64,000 nucleotides of DNA from Streptomyces sp. NBC_01198 (GCF_036010485.1 NZ_CP108568.1:7449001-7513000); one strand, 5' to 3'; counted from the first letter of the stretch, positions 7,917 through 17,326 are shown. The notes: a model not told the origin generated them from the sequence alone. Numbers and translations: made by a program.

Positions 7917-9352
7917 GACGTGCCTTCCTGCGGGAGGACAGCCAGCGCGGCGGTGCGCCGGGCCAGCGTGTCGAAGCCGATGCCGTCGAGGCCGCCGACC
8001 GTGGTCGACAGCCGGTTCTTCAGCGGGTCCGTCCAGCGGCCGGGCAGGGCGGCGGGCGAACCCGCGAGCAGCCCGGCCACGGAACCGGCCGTCGCCCCGT
8101 TGGAGTCGGTGTCCCAACCGCCGGACACCACGCGGGTGATGGAGCCGGTGAAGTCGCCGTCCGCATGGGTGAGGGCGGCGGCCAGCAGGCTCGCGTTGGG
8201 CACGACGTGCACCCAGTGGTGCCCGCCGTAGGCGCTGTGCAGCGCGTCCACGACGTCCGCGAAGCCCCCGGGCGTCCCGGTCGGCTCCGCGCGGGCCGCA
8301 GCGACGCCGAAACGCACCGCCGCGGCCAGCCGCGACCCGCTCGGCAGCACGGCGAGCCCGGCGGCCAGGCACTCATGGACGTCGGTGTCCCCGCCCGCCG
8401 CGCGGGCGATCGTCGCCGCGGCGAACATCGCACCGTAGACGCCGTTGGCGGTGTGCGTGAGCACCGCGTCCCGCCACGCCTCGTCGGCGGCCGCGACCGG
8501 GTCGCCCGGGTGCGTCCAGCCGTAGACGTCGGCCCTGATGAGCGCGCCGATCCACTCGCGGAAGGGATTGCGCCGGGTGGCGGTGTGCGGCGGCTCGATC
8601 CCGTCCAGCAGATTGCGGTACGCGACCCGCTCGGCGGTGAAGGTGCGGCCCGCGGGCAGCTCCGCGAGCCACAGCTCCGCGACATCGGCGGTGCTGAAGC
8701 CGTGGCCGTGCGCCTCCAGCAACAGCAGCCCGAGCAGCGGGTAGTTGAGGTCGTCGTCCTCCGGCATCCCGCTGATGTTCTCGGCCAGCGAGGTGCCCGC
8801 GCTGCGGCGGTTCCACGGATGCCGGGCGGCGACCGCCGGATCCAGCCCGACGGCGGTGAACCAGCCGTCCAGCGGCCAGTTCCCGGTCCCCCGGGCGATC
8901 TCCCGGATGCCGCCGAGCGTCAGCTTCTCCACCGGCTTCCCGAGCAGGCACCCGGCGGCCCGCCCCAGCCAGCCGGCTTCCAGCCGGACCGCCAGCCCCG
9001 CCCGGTCTCCTTCCACACGCCGCCGGGCGGCCGCACCGCTGGGGCCCTCGGCCGACCACGCCGGGGACGCCGCGTGGACGGCGGCCAGCGCCGTCGGCTC
9101 GTCCGCGGCGGACGGCGGCGGCACCGACGCCAGTTCGTCGAGCAGGGATTCCGCCAGGGCGCGCAGCGCCGCCGTGGCCGGACCGGGGGAGGCCCCCGCC
9201 CGGTCGGGGGCGAGATGGCCGCCCGCCGCCAGCCAGCGGCGGCGGACACCGGCGGCGTCGCGGCCGTCCTCCGCGGCCTGCCGCAGTTCGTGGCCGAGCA
9301 GGTCCTCGGGCTGGACCCAGGTCAGCCGCAGGTGCCCCGGCGGGGTCGTCAT
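7913..9352 (-). CDS. ADP-ribosylglycohydrolase family protein, variant metal motif (paralogue 1)
   Basis: The family cleaves ribosyl bonds (ADP-ribosyl-arginine, related N- or O-ribosides) using a dinuclear Mg site. This 479-residue member has about 120 extra residues before the catalytic fold. The fold begins at GWLGRAAGCLLGKPVEKL rather than the usual GDALG-P-E loop. The first metal motif TDDT is replaced by MPEDDDLNY, and the C-terminal motif is GGWDTDSNGATAGSVAG, which keeps the acidic ligands. This variant is a recognisable subfamily and is probably active. The ATG at 9352 overlaps the upstream paralogue by 4 nt, and its own stop overlaps rbsK by 4 nt. Confidence 0.85.
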   Translation of the reverse strand: MTTPPGHLRLTWVQPEDLLGHELRQAAEDGRDAAGVRRRWLAAGGHLAPDRAGASPGPATAALRALAESLLDELASVPPPSAADEPTALAAVHAASPAWSAEGPSGAAARRRVEGDRAGLAVRLEAGWLGRAAGCLLGKPVEKLTLGGIREIARGTGNWPLDGWFTAVGLDPAVAARHPWNRRSAGTSLAENISGMPEDDDLNYPLLGLLLLEAHGHGFSTADVAELWLAELPAGRTFTAERVAYRNLLDGIEPPHTATRRNPFREWIGALIRADVYGWTHPGDPVAAADEAWRDAVLTHTANGVYGAMFAAATIARAAGGDTDVHECLAAGLAVLPSGSRLAAAVRFGVAAARAEPTGTPGGFADVVDALHSAYGGHHWVHVVPNASLLAAALTHADGDFTGSITRVVSGGWDTDSNGATAGSVAGLLAGSPAALPGRWTDPLKNRLSTTVGGLDGIGFDTLARRTAALAVLPQEGTS

Positions 9353-10494
9353 CGCACCCCCGCCACGGCCGTGAACGCCGCCTCGTGCGCCCGGCGGCGC
9401 TCGGTGTCCCGGGCGAAGACCTCCCGGGTCACGGCGGTCAGCTCGGCCGCCGGACCGTGCAGGTCGAGCCGGCTGGCCCGGCCCACCTCGGCGGTCCAGT
9501 CGGAGGGCACCGACCCGGCACCGCCGAGCACGCCGGCGACGGCTCCGCTCATCGTGGCGATCGAGTCGCAGTCCCGGCCGTAGTTCACCGAGCCGAGCAC
9601 CGCGGGCGCGTAGTCGCCGCCGGCGACCAGCAACATCCCGAGCGCGACCGGCAGTTCCTCGATCGCGTGCAGCCGGGACGGCCGCCGGGCGCCGAGCGAG
9701 GGCTCGCGGTAACGCGGCCCGACCGTGTCGAAGGGCGCGACCGCCTCCCGCAGGGGCCCGAGCGCCTGCTCCCAGTCGTCGTAGGAGGCCGCGCGCTCGC
9801 ACACCGCCTCGACCGCCGAGCGCGTACCGTCCTTGGCCAGCCCCAGCACCGTGTCCACCACGCTCGCCGCGGTCGCACCGGGGACGAAGGCCGCCGCCAC
9901 GGCCGCGGCGAAGACCCCCGCCGCCTCGCGGCCGTACGACGACTGGTGCGGCGCCGCCACCTCCAGCGCCTCCGCGTAAGCCGCCGCCGGATTACCGGCG
10001 TTGACGACGCCCACCGGCGCCATGTACATCGCCGCACCGCAGTTGACGATGTTGCCGACGCCGGCCTCCCGGGGGTCCACATGCCCGTAGTGCAGCCGGG
10101 CCACGATCCACTTCTCGGCCAGGAAGATCCGCTGCAACGGCAGCGCCTCGGCCTCCAGTTCCGGTATCCACCGCGGCGTGGTGATCAGGTCGGGCACCAG
10201 GTGCTCGGCGATGCTGTACGCGTCCAGGTGGTCGCGTACTTTCGCGTAGACCCGGACCAGCGCGTGCGTCATCAACGTGTCGTCGGTGACGTGGCCGTCA
10301 CCCTTGTGGTACGGCGCGATGGGCCGCGCGGTGCGCCAGTCGTCGTGGAACGGGCCGACGATGCCGCGCACCCGGCCGCCGTGCCGTTCGGCGATCTGCT
10401 CCGGCGTCCAGCCCTCCACCGGGCCGCCGAGCGCGTCGCCCACGGCGGCGCCGACGAGGCAGCCGGCGATACGGTCCTCAAGCGTCAGTTTCAT
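9349..10494 (-). CDS. ADP-ribosylglycohydrolase family protein, canonical motifs (paralogue 2)
   Basis: This 381-residue protein carries the full motif set: LVGAAVGDALGGPVEGW near the N-terminus, the metal-binding GHVTDDTLMTHALV, a central VNCGAAMYMAPVGVVNAGNP segment, and the C-terminal VNYGRDCDSIATMSGAVAG. It is therefore expected to be an active Mg-dependent ribosyl hydrolase acting in the cytoplasm. I chose the ATG at 10494 (MKLTLEDR), with an AAGGA ribosome-binding site, over longer frames. This gives a 17-nt overlap with the preceding paralogue. It is the second glycohydrolase from the 3' end of the four-gene run. Confidence 0.9.
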   Translation of the reverse strand: MKLTLEDRIAGCLVGAAVGDALGGPVEGWTPEQIAERHGGRVRGIVGPFHDDWRTARPIAPYHKGDGHVTDDTLMTHALVRVYAKVRDHLDAYSIAEHLVPDLITTPRWIPELEAEALPLQRIFLAEKWIVARLHYGHVDPREAGVGNIVNCGAAMYMAPVGVVNAGNPAAAYAEALEVAAPHQSSYGREAAGVFAAAVAAAFVPGATAASVVDTVLGLAKDGTRSAVEAVCERAASYDDWEQALGPLREAVAPFDTVGPRYREPSLGARRPSRLHAIEELPVALGMLLVAGGDYAPAVLGSVNYGRDCDSIATMSGAVAGVLGGAGSVPSDWTAEVGRASRLDLHGPAAELTAVTREVFARDTERRRAHEAAFTAVAGVR

Positions 10495-11848
10495 GGATTC
10501 CGAGTCCTTCCTGGGCTGTGACGGCCGGTTCGATACCGGCCAGCCGTCCGGCCAACTCCACGAGGTCGAGACCGGCCAGCCGCGGCAGCGCGCAGCCGGC
10601 CAGAGTCCTGCACGCGGCCCGCCAGGAGGCGGGCAGGGCTTCCGCGCCGCCGAGTGCGCCGGCCAGCGCGCCGGCCAGCGCGGGCGCCGAGTCCGCGACC
10701 CGCGACAGGCACGCCGCGGCGGGCACCGCCTCCTCCACGGCGCCGTCACTGGCCAGGACCAGGGCGAGGGCGACCGGCACGGTGTCTGCGGCGGCGATGC
10801 CGTAGCTGTAGACGTGGTCGATGATCTGGTGTTCGAGCAGCGGGATCAGCCCGAAGGCCTGCCCGTGGCAGCCGCCGTCGGCCGCCCGGGCGGCCCGGGC
10901 GAGCGCCACGGCGTGCTGCGCGTTGCGGGCGATCTCCGAGCCGGGCGGCAGCTGGCGCAGCGCGCCTGCCACGCAGTCCGCCGCCGGCGCGCCGGCCAGC
11001 GCGAGCGCGACGGCGGCGGCCATCGCACGGGCGCCGTGCACCCCGTCCTCGTCCTGGGTGTAGCGCGCGTCGTACTCGGCGAGGTCCGCCGCGGCCGCCG
11101 GGTCGCCGGGGTGGACGACCGCCAGGACGCAGGCCCGCCCGCAGGCGGCGTCGTCGAAGAAGTGCGGGTTGTCGTGCCCGGTGGCGGGCGGCCGCAGGCC
11201 GGTGGCGAGATTGCCCAGTCCCGCTCGTACCGAGATCCTGGCCCGCAGCGGGATCACCGCGGACTCGACCTCGGGCGCGCGGGCCGCCGCCGAGGAGATC
11301 TCGGCGGCCAGCGACATCCATGCCAGGTCCACCGCGGCGCGTACCCGCCGGTCCCGGGACAGGTCGCTGAGCAGTGCCCCGCGCGAGGCGAGCACCGCCT
11401 CGGCGGTGAAGGCCGCCCACTCGGCGTCGTCGGACGGGCCGAGCCGCAGCGGCTCCGGCGGCTGGTTGAGGGCGATCGGCACCGGCAGGGTGGTCGTCTC
11501 GTTCTGCTCTGCGAAGGTGTCGAGCTCCCGGGTCAGGCGCCGGGTCCACTCGGGCATCCGCGCCGCCCGGTGCCGCGCCGCCGGCCACCCTGCGGCGTCT
11601 CCCGCCGCGAGCCCCAGCAGCAGCCCTTCCACCCGGGAACGGTCCCCGTCGCCGGACGCGGCGCCCTCCGCCGCCCGCCCGTGCGGGCGGCCGCCCGTGC
11701 CCGCCGGCGGGCGCGAGCCGGGACGCGACGCGTCGGTGCGGGCCGCGGGGACCTGGAGCTGCGGCACGGCGTCCTGGCCGGTGGATCCGGCGGCCGGCGC
11801 GTCAGCGGCGCGCGGCCCGGCCGGGGTCGGCTCTGTGCAGTGCGTCAT
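10478..11848 (-). CDS. Divergent ADP-ribosylglycohydrolase paralogue with eroded metal site (paralogue 3)
   Basis: The 456-residue protein keeps the overall fold markers (VEGLLLGLAAGDAAGWPAAR, HNPHFF-type central region, alternating Ala-rich helices). The TDDT motif has become PSDDAEWAAFTAEAV, and the usual C-terminal GRDxDT loop has become CLSRVADSAPALAGALAG. Both halves of the dinuclear metal site thus look degraded. A disordered N-terminal stretch of about 70 residues (Ala/Gly/Pro-rich) precedes the fold. The frame is intact and translationally coupled on both sides (ATGA at 11845-11848). It may be a regulatory or structural partner, or a non-hydrolytic binding protein; this is inference. 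Confidence 0.75.
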   Translation of the reverse strand: MTHCTEPTPAGPRAADAPAAGSTGQDAVPQLQVPAARTDASRPGSRPPAGTGGRPHGRAAEGAASGDGDRSRVEGLLLGLAAGDAAGWPAARHRAARMPEWTRRLTRELDTFAEQNETTTLPVPIALNQPPEPLRLGPSDDAEWAAFTAEAVLASRGALLSDLSRDRRVRAAVDLAWMSLAAEISSAAARAPEVESAVIPLRARISVRAGLGNLATGLRPPATGHDNPHFFDDAACGRACVLAVVHPGDPAAAADLAEYDARYTQDEDGVHGARAMAAAVALALAGAPAADCVAGALRQLPPGSEIARNAQHAVALARAARAADGGCHGQAFGLIPLLEHQIIDHVYSYGIAAADTVPVALALVLASDGAVEEAVPAAACLSRVADSAPALAGALAGALGGAEALPASWRAACRTLAGCALPRLAGLDLVELAGRLAGIEPAVTAQEGLGIHETDA

Positions 11849-12948
11849 GAGGCGGCCCGCCCGGTGGTGGCGTGGCCGGGCTCGTCGGGGGAGAGCAGGT
11901 CGGCGATGTCGTGGACGTGGTAGCCGGCCATCGCGGGCAGGCAGCTGCCCCGTACCGCTCTGACGGCCCGTGACCAGCGGGCCGGGATCGCCGACCAGCC
12001 GCCGAGCGTGCCGGCCAGGGCGCCCGCGACCGCGGCGGTGGTGTCGGCGTCCCTGCCCATGTTCACGGCGGTGAGCACCGAGCCGGTGAAGTCGCCCCCC
12101 GCCAGGGCGAAGGCGCCGAAGGCCAGCCCCACCGCCTCGGGCGCCAGATCGGTCCACGGGTAGCCGCCGATGACGACCGCGGAGCGCAGCGCACGCTCCC
12201 GGTCGAGCACGGTCAGGGCCGGGTCGAGCCTGACCCGGCGGGCCACCGTGACCGCCCGCCGCAGCGAGCGGGCCGTCCAGGAGTCCTCGGGCACCACGGA
12301 CAGTGCCGCGGTGATGACCACCGCGGAGTCCCCGCCGCCCATCGCCGCCGCGACCCCGGCCGCGACCGCCTGCCCGCCGTAGATCCCCTCGCCTTCATGG
12401 CTGACCGTGCCGTCGATGGCGACCAGCCGGGCGGCCTCCGCGGGCCGCCCGGCGGCGAAGACACCGCAGGGCGCGGCGCGCATCGCCAGACCGTCGCTCC
12501 AGGCGTGCCGGTGCTGCGCCGTGATCGGCGACGCCAGGCCCCGGCGCAGATTCTCCAGCGTGCCGCGCTCGCTGAACCCGGCCCCCTTGAAAGGGCCTTC
12601 GTCGCGGTCCGCGATCCATACGTGCCAGGCCGTCTCGACGTCGCCCGTGGTGAGGGCCGATCCGTGTCTGGCCAGCAGCAGCCCGGACAGGATCGCGTAT
12701 TCGGTGTCGTCGGTGCCGGCCGGGTCGTCGGTGACGAAGTCCTCGATACGTCCCCACCGCTTGCGGATCGCGGAGGGTTTCATGTTCTCGGCCGGCGCCC
12801 CCAGCGCGTCGCCGACCGCGAGGCCGGTCAGCGCGCCGCGCGCGTGGTCGCGCGGCGAGCCGGGGACGGGGGCGGGCCGGCGGGCGGTGTGGGGCGACGG
12901 GGTCAGATACGGGCCGGAGGGATCGGGTGAGGCGGGAGTTGTGCTCAT
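11845..12948 (-). CDS. ADP-ribosylglycohydrolase family protein, canonical motifs (paralogue 4)
   Basis: The 367-residue protein is a conventional family member, with GALTGLAVGDALGAPAEN, the metal motif DPAGTDDTEYAILSGLLL, the SHEGEGIYGGQAVAAGVAAA core helix and the C-terminal VNMGRDADTTAAVAGALAG. All acidic and Thr ligands of the two-metal site are present, so activity is expected. It is the first of the four paralogues in transcription order and follows the sugar-binding lipoprotein by 126 bp. No convincing hairpin was seen in that gap, only a weak 6-bp GCGGCC/GGCCGC pairing that might attenuate. The ATG at 12948 opens a short disordered leader before the fold. Confidence 0.9.
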   Translation of the reverse strand: MSTTPASPDPSGPYLTPSPHTARRPAPVPGSPRDHARGALTGLAVGDALGAPAENMKPSAIRKRWGRIEDFVTDDPAGTDDTEYAILSGLLLARHGSALTTGDVETAWHVWIADRDEGPFKGAGFSERGTLENLRRGLASPITAQHRHAWSDGLAMRAAPCGVFAAGRPAEAARLVAIDGTVSHEGEGIYGGQAVAAGVAAAMGGGDSAVVITAALSVVPEDSWTARSLRRAVTVARRVRLDPALTVLDRERALRSAVVIGGYPWTDLAPEAVGLAFGAFALAGGDFTGSVLTAVNMGRDADTTAAVAGALAGTLGGWSAIPARWSRAVRAVRGSCLPAMAGYHVHDIADLLSPDEPGHATTGRAAS

Positions 12949-13074
12949 GCCGTGCCATTTCCTGGTGAGTCCTGCTGTGTGGTGCGTGCGTCCGCCGTGC
13001 TCCTGCGCGGCCGGGCGGCGCTCGCGGCGGCGGGCCGCTCGCGGCTGCGGACATGTCGGTGGCTCCTTCGGCTG

Positions 13075-14391
13075 TCAGGCGCGGTAGCGGTCGAAGATCC
13101 GGTTGCCGTCGCGCACCAGCTTCTTGCGCAGCGAGTCCAGGTCGATGGCGCCGCTGTAGAACTGCTGCAGGGCCGGAGTGGCGAGCTTCTCCGACCACTC
13201 GGGGTAGCCGCGCCGGCCCAGCGCCGGGGAGGCCACCAGGTGCGCGGACACCGACATGCCGGTGCTCCAGCCGAGCTTGTCGGTGGTCAGCGACGGATCG
13301 CGCAGCGCGTCGGTGCCGGTCGGCGCCATCCAGTCGCCCTTGGCCAGCTCCACCAGGTGGCCGGTCTGCGTCATGAAGTCGATGAAGGCGGCCGCCTCCT
13401 GCTTGTGACCGCAGTCCTCGGCCACCGAGAGCGTCTGCGGGCTGACGCCCTGGGCGCGCCCGCCGTCCGGGGCGCCGGCGCCGACCGGCAGCGGCAGGGT
13501 GACCCAGTCGAAGTGGGCCGGGGCCTGCTGCTCTATCTGCTGCCGGTAGGACAGGTTGAGCGGCAGCATCGCGTAACGCCCGGCGAAGAAGCCCGGCAGC
13601 GCGTCGCCGCCGGCCATGCCGAGTGCCGTGGCCGGCGCCGACCGGTCGGTGCCGACCTGGCGGCGTACGAGCTCGGCGACGGCGGAGTCGGCCCGGTCCA
13701 GGCGGACTTCGGTGCCCCCGTCGTCCTTTCCGTAGAGGATCCGGCCACCGGTGGTCACCGCCAGATTCAGCGTCAGGCTCACCGGTGAACTCATCGGCCA
13801 GGCCACGCCGTAGCGCTCGCCGGAACCGCCGCGCGACAACTGCTTGCAGATGTCATCGAACTCGTCCCAGGTCCACGGCTTCGCCGCGTCCGGCAGGGCG
13901 ACGCCGGCCTTGGCCAGCAGCGTGCGGTTGGCGATCAGGACTCGCGGCTCCTGCAGGAAGGGCACTCCGTACAGCCCGCCGCCGAAGCGGGCCATGTCCC
14001 AGGCGGCCGAGGGGATACGGCGCCGGGTGGCCGCGGGCAGCAGCCGGGTCAGGTCGGCCAGGTAGCCGCCGGAGCCGAAGTCGGTGAGGTCGTTGCCCTC
14101 GTCGTGGATGATGTCCGGTGCCGCGCCGCCCTCGAAGGAGGTCAGCAGTTGGTCGTGGACGTCGTCCCAACTGCCCTGCACGTAGCGGACCTGCACCTCG
14201 GGGTGCGCGGAGTTCCACTGGGCGACCAGCGCCTTGTTGGCCTTGACCGACTCCTCCTGCCAGGCGAGCGACAGGAAGTCCAGGGTGGGCACGCCGGAGC
14301 CGGCCGACGAGCCGCAGCCGGACAGCAGGGGGACCGAGCCGGCGGCAGCGGCGGTCGCGGCGGCGCCGGCGAGCAGCGTACGGCGGCGCAT
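13075..14391 (-). CDS. ABC transporter extracellular sugar-binding lipoprotein (CUT1 type)
   Basis: The 438-residue protein begins with a twin-Arg-like RRRTLLAGAAATAAAAG signal and the lipobox LLSGC, so it should be anchored outside the membrane by an acylated Cys. The mature part follows the family 1 solute-binding fold: TLDFLSLAWQEESVKANKAL, HPEVQVRYVQGSWDDVHDQL, APDIIHDEGNDL, YGVPFLQEPRVLIANRTLL and KPWTWDEFDDICKQL. It delivers a glycoside-like ligand to the two permeases upstream. No ATPase is encoded nearby, as is usual for Streptomyces CUT1 systems that share the MsiK ATPase. It overlaps the permease stop by 1 nt (TGATG). Confidence 0.9.
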   Translation of the reverse strand: MRRRTLLAGAAATAAAAGSVPLLSGCGSSAGSGVPTLDFLSLAWQEESVKANKALVAQWNSAHPEVQVRYVQGSWDDVHDQLLTSFEGGAAPDIIHDEGNDLTDFGSGGYLADLTRLLPAATRRRIPSAAWDMARFGGGLYGVPFLQEPRVLIANRTLLAKAGVALPDAAKPWTWDEFDDICKQLSRGGSGERYGVAWPMSSPVSLTLNLAVTTGGRILYGKDDGGTEVRLDRADSAVAELVRRQVGTDRSAPATALGMAGGDALPGFFAGRYAMLPLNLSYRQQIEQQAPAHFDWVTLPLPVGAGAPDGGRAQGVSPQTLSVAEDCGHKQEAAAFIDFMTQTGHLVELAKGDWMAPTGTDALRDPSLTTDKLGWSTGMSVSAHLVASPALGRRGYPEWSEKLATPALQQFYSGAIDLDSLRKKLVRDGNRIFDRYRA

Positions 14392-15302
14392 CAGCCCTTC
14401 ACCGCCCCGGACAACATCCCGCCGACCAGACGCTTTTGCAGCAGCGCGAAGAAGACCAGGCTGGGAATGGTGGCGAGCAGCGACGCGGCGGCCAGCGGGC
14501 CGAGGTCCGCGGCGCCCTCGGCACCGGTGAAGTGGGTGAGGATCACGGACATCGTCTGCTTCTCCGGCGTCTTGAGCAGGACCAGGGCGAAGAAGAACTC
14601 GTTCCAGGCGGTGACGAAAGCGAACATCAGGGTCGCGATCAGCCCGGGTGTCAGCAGCGGAAGGACCACGCTGCGCAGCGTCCGCAGGCGACTGCAGCCG
14701 TCGATCGCGGCGGCCTCCTCCAGCGACACCGGCACCGCTCGGACGTAGCTCTGCAGCATCCACAGCACGAAAGGAAGCGTCCACACCACGTAAACGACGA
14801 CCAGGCCCGGCCGGGAATCGATCAGGTGCAGATTTTTCAGCACCATGAACAACGGGATGATGATCAGCACCAGCGGGAACATCTGGCTCACCAGGATCCA
14901 GCTGGTCCCCGCCCTGCTGACCGCGCCCTTGAAGCGCGCCATCGCGTAGGCGGCGGGCACCGCGACGCCCACCGAGATCAGCGCGGCCGCGCCGGCCACC
15001 AGCAGGCTGTTGAGTGCCGCGTGCAGCAGCGGCTGCTCGTCCAGCGCGGTACGGAAGTTGCCCAGGGTCGGATGCCGCGGCAGCCAGGTCGGGTCGACAG
15101 AACCCAGCTCCCTGGGCGACTTGAACGCGGTGGAGATCAGCCACAGCAGCGGGAAGGCGAGGAAGACCAGATAGCACAGCAGCGCCGCGTACTGCCCGGT
15201 CCGGCCGGCACGGCGGCCGAGGCGGCGGCGTGCGGGGGACGGCAGCCGGCGGGGGACGGGCTGCGGGGCGGCCTGCTCCGAGGCGGGGACGGCGGCGCTC
15301 AC
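14391..15302 (-). CDS. Carbohydrate ABC transporter permease (MalG-like)
   Basis: The 303-residue inner-membrane protein has about six helices and the ABC permease EAA loop SLEEAAAIDGCSRLRTLRSV, which docks the ATPase. MalG-like features include the TAFKSPREL segment after helix 1 and the C-terminal LLQKRLVGGMLSGAVKG, typical of CUT1 second permeases. The GTG start at 15302 overlaps the upstream permease stop by 4 nt (GTGA). It forms the import channel with the next gene for the lipoprotein's ligand, presumed here to be a riboside. Confidence 0.9.
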   Translation of the reverse strand: MSAAVPASEQAAPQPVPRRLPSPARRRLGRRAGRTGQYAALLCYLVFLAFPLLWLISTAFKSPRELGSVDPTWLPRHPTLGNFRTALDEQPLLHAALNSLLVAGAAALISVGVAVPAAYAMARFKGAVSRAGTSWILVSQMFPLVLIIIPLFMVLKNLHLIDSRPGLVVVYVVWTLPFVLWMLQSYVRAVPVSLEEAAAIDGCSRLRTLRSVVLPLLTPGLIATLMFAFVTAWNEFFFALVLLKTPEKQTMSVILTHFTGAEGAADLGPLAAASLLATIPSLVFFALLQKRLVGGMLSGAVKG

Positions 15303-16252
15303 TGGTCGGCCTCCTTGAGACGGTTGCGCAGGAAGACGGTGAGCAGCACGGCGATCACCGCGATCATCACCAGGCCCATGGCCGCCGCGTAGCCGAACTG
15401 GCCGTAGCGGAAGGCCTCTTCGTAGGCGAAGAGCATCGGCAGCCGGGTCTTGCCGCCCGGGCCGCCGCTGGTCAGCACGTACACCAGGCCGAAGGAGTTG
15501 AAATTCCAGATGAAGTTGAGTGCGGTGATGGACAGCACCACCGGTTTGAGCGTCGGCCAGGTCACAGTGGTGAAGCGGCGCCACAGCCCGGCGCCGTCGA
15601 TACCGGCCGCCTCGTGCAGCTCCACCGGTACGTTCTGCAGGCCGGCCAGCAGCACCACGGTGGTCTGCGGCATCCCCGCCCATACGCCCACCACGATCAC
15701 CGCGGGCAGCGCGAGCGACAGGCTGGAGAGCCAGTCGGTGTGCCCCGAGGACAGATGCAGATGGCGCAGGGTGTTGTTGAGGATGCCCGCGTCCGGGTTG
15801 TAGACCAGCCGCCACATGATGCCGACCACGACCTCGGGCATCGCCCACGGCACCAGAGCCAGCGTGCGGGCCAGCCAGCGGAACCGCAGATTCTGGTTGA
15901 GCAGCAGCGCCAGGCCGAGCGCCATGAGCAGTTGGAGGGCGGTGACGCAGACCGCCCAGATCAGGCCGATCCTGAAGGAGTCCCAGAACAGCGAATCCAG
16001 CCGCAGGTCGGCGAAGTTGCGCAGGCCGGTGAAGGACGTGGACCGGGTGACGCCCGACTGGGCGTCGGTGAAGGCCAGCGACATGCCGTACACCAGCGGT
16101 CCGACGCTCAGCACCAGCACGGGTATCAGCGCGGGCAGCAGCAGGAACCAGGCGTCCCGGTCCAGGCCCAGCATCCGGCGGCGGGCGGCGGTCGTACGCG
16201 GCGGGGGAGTGCCGGCGCCGGGCCGCGGCTGGGTGGCGGTGGCGGCGCTCAT
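15299..16252 (-). CDS. Carbohydrate ABC transporter permease (MalF-like)
   Basis: The 317-residue protein has about six membrane helices, an FLLLPALIPVLVLSVGPLVY first helix, the RNFADL periplasmic segment typical of CUT1 first permeases, and the EAA loop ELHEAAGIDGAGLWRRFTTV for ATPase contact. A short Pro/Thr-rich cytoplasmic tail precedes helix 1. The ATG at 16252 overlaps the LacI regulator stop by 4 nt, so regulator and transporter are translationally coupled in one operon. Confidence 0.9.
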   Translation of the reverse strand: MSAATATQPRPGAGTPPPRTTAARRRMLGLDRDAWFLLLPALIPVLVLSVGPLVYGMSLAFTDAQSGVTRSTSFTGLRNFADLRLDSLFWDSFRIGLIWAVCVTALQLLMALGLALLLNQNLRFRWLARTLALVPWAMPEVVVGIMWRLVYNPDAGILNNTLRHLHLSSGHTDWLSSLSLALPAVIVVGVWAGMPQTTVVLLAGLQNVPVELHEAAGIDGAGLWRRFTTVTWPTLKPVVLSITALNFIWNFNSFGLVYVLTSGGPGGKTRLPMLFAYEEAFRYGQFGYAAAMGLVMIAVIAVLLTVFLRNRLKEADQ

Positions 16253-17298
16253 GAGGCGACCGCCGCGACACCGGCGGCCCGGGCCCGAGCGCCGGTGGTG
16301 GACTCGCGGACCACCAGCCGGGGTGCGACCGTCTCGCAGCGCACCGGGTGGTCGCCGCCGTCCAGCCGGGCGACCAGCATCTCGGCGGCGAGCCGCCCCC
16401 TTTCCGCCGAGCCGAGGTCCACGCTGGTCAGCGCCGGGTGGCCGGCCATGGCCAGTTCGCTGTCGTCCATCCCCACCACCGCGAGGTCGTCGGGAATGCG
16501 CAGACCCCGGTCGTGCGCGGCATGGGCCGCGCCGAGGGCGAGTTGGTCGTTGGCGCAGAAGACACTGTCGATGCCGGGATGCGCGTCCAGCAGGCGGTGG
16601 GCGGCCTGCGCCCCGGCCTCGATACCGAACTCGGTGGTCACGGTGAGCGCGGGGTCGGGCACCAGGCCGGCCTCGCGCAGCGCCGTCTCGTAGCCGATCC
16701 TGCGGTTGCGTCCCGGCACGGTGTCCGCGGGCCCGTTGATCAACGCGATCCGCCGCCGGCCGCGCTCCATCAGGTGCCGCACCGCGAGCACGGTGCCGGA
16801 CACCGAGTCGGCGCGCACGCTGTCCACCGTCGCGGTGCCGGGCAGCGACCCGATGACGACCACCGGCCGGGCGGCGCGCGCCAGCACCTCAAGATGCTCG
16901 TCGGTCACCCGGATCGGGCACAGGATCAGCCCGTCGGTGGTCCGGTCGGCGAGGCTGCGCACCACGTCCAACTCGTCCTCGGCGATTGCGTCGGTGGAGT
17001 GCAGCAGCAGCCGGTAGCCCAGCGGCTTGGTCACCGTCTGTATCTGCCGGACCATCGAGACATAGGCGGGATTGCCCACATCGGGCATGGCGAAGGTCAG
17101 TTGCCGTGTACGCCCGCCCTTGAGGGATCTGGCCACCCCGTTGGGCACGTAGCCGAGTTCGGCCGCGGCCTGCTCCACGCGCCGGACGGTGTTGGGACGG
17201 GCCCCGTGACCATTGAGAACGCGGGAGACCGAGGCGATGGACACCCCCGCCCGCTCGGCGATGGTCTCCACGGTGGGCGGTCCACCCGAAGTCGTCAT
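16249..17298 (-). CDS. LacI-family transcriptional regulator of the ribosylglycohydrolase operon
   Basis: The 349-residue protein has the N-terminal LacI helix-turn-helix and hinge (TIAERAGVSIASVSRVLNGH, then LGYVPNGVARSL). A periplasmic-binding-protein-like ligand domain follows, with SVFCANDQLALGA, DDLAVVGMDDSELA and a C-terminal PRLVVRESTTG. It probably represses its own operon until a sugar-like inducer binds. I chose the ATG at 17298 because GAGGGG sits 6 nt upstream; a TG-type start further upstream would overlap the operator region. The palindrome at 17327-17342 directly in front is the obvious binding site. Confidence 0.9.
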   Translation of the reverse strand: MTTSGGPPTVETIAERAGVSIASVSRVLNGHGARPNTVRRVEQAAAELGYVPNGVARSLKGGRTRQLTFAMPDVGNPAYVSMVRQIQTVTKPLGYRLLLHSTDAIAEDELDVVRSLADRTTDGLILCPIRVTDEHLEVLARAARPVVVIGSLPGTATVDSVRADSVSGTVLAVRHLMERGRRRIALINGPADTVPGRNRRIGYETALREAGLVPDPALTVTTEFGIEAGAQAAHRLLDAHPGIDSVFCANDQLALGAAHAAHDRGLRIPDDLAVVGMDDSELAMAGHPALTSVDLGSAERGRLAAEMLVARLDGGDHPVRCETVAPRLVVRESTTGARARAAGVAAVAS

Positions 17299-17326
17299 AG
17301 TCGTCCCCTCGATGTCCGGCGGCAAA

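Noticed and set aside
5752..8139. A 795-codon plus-strand frame over the CaiB and ribokinase genes
   Set aside because: It crosses two well-supported leftward genes and has no recognisable domain.
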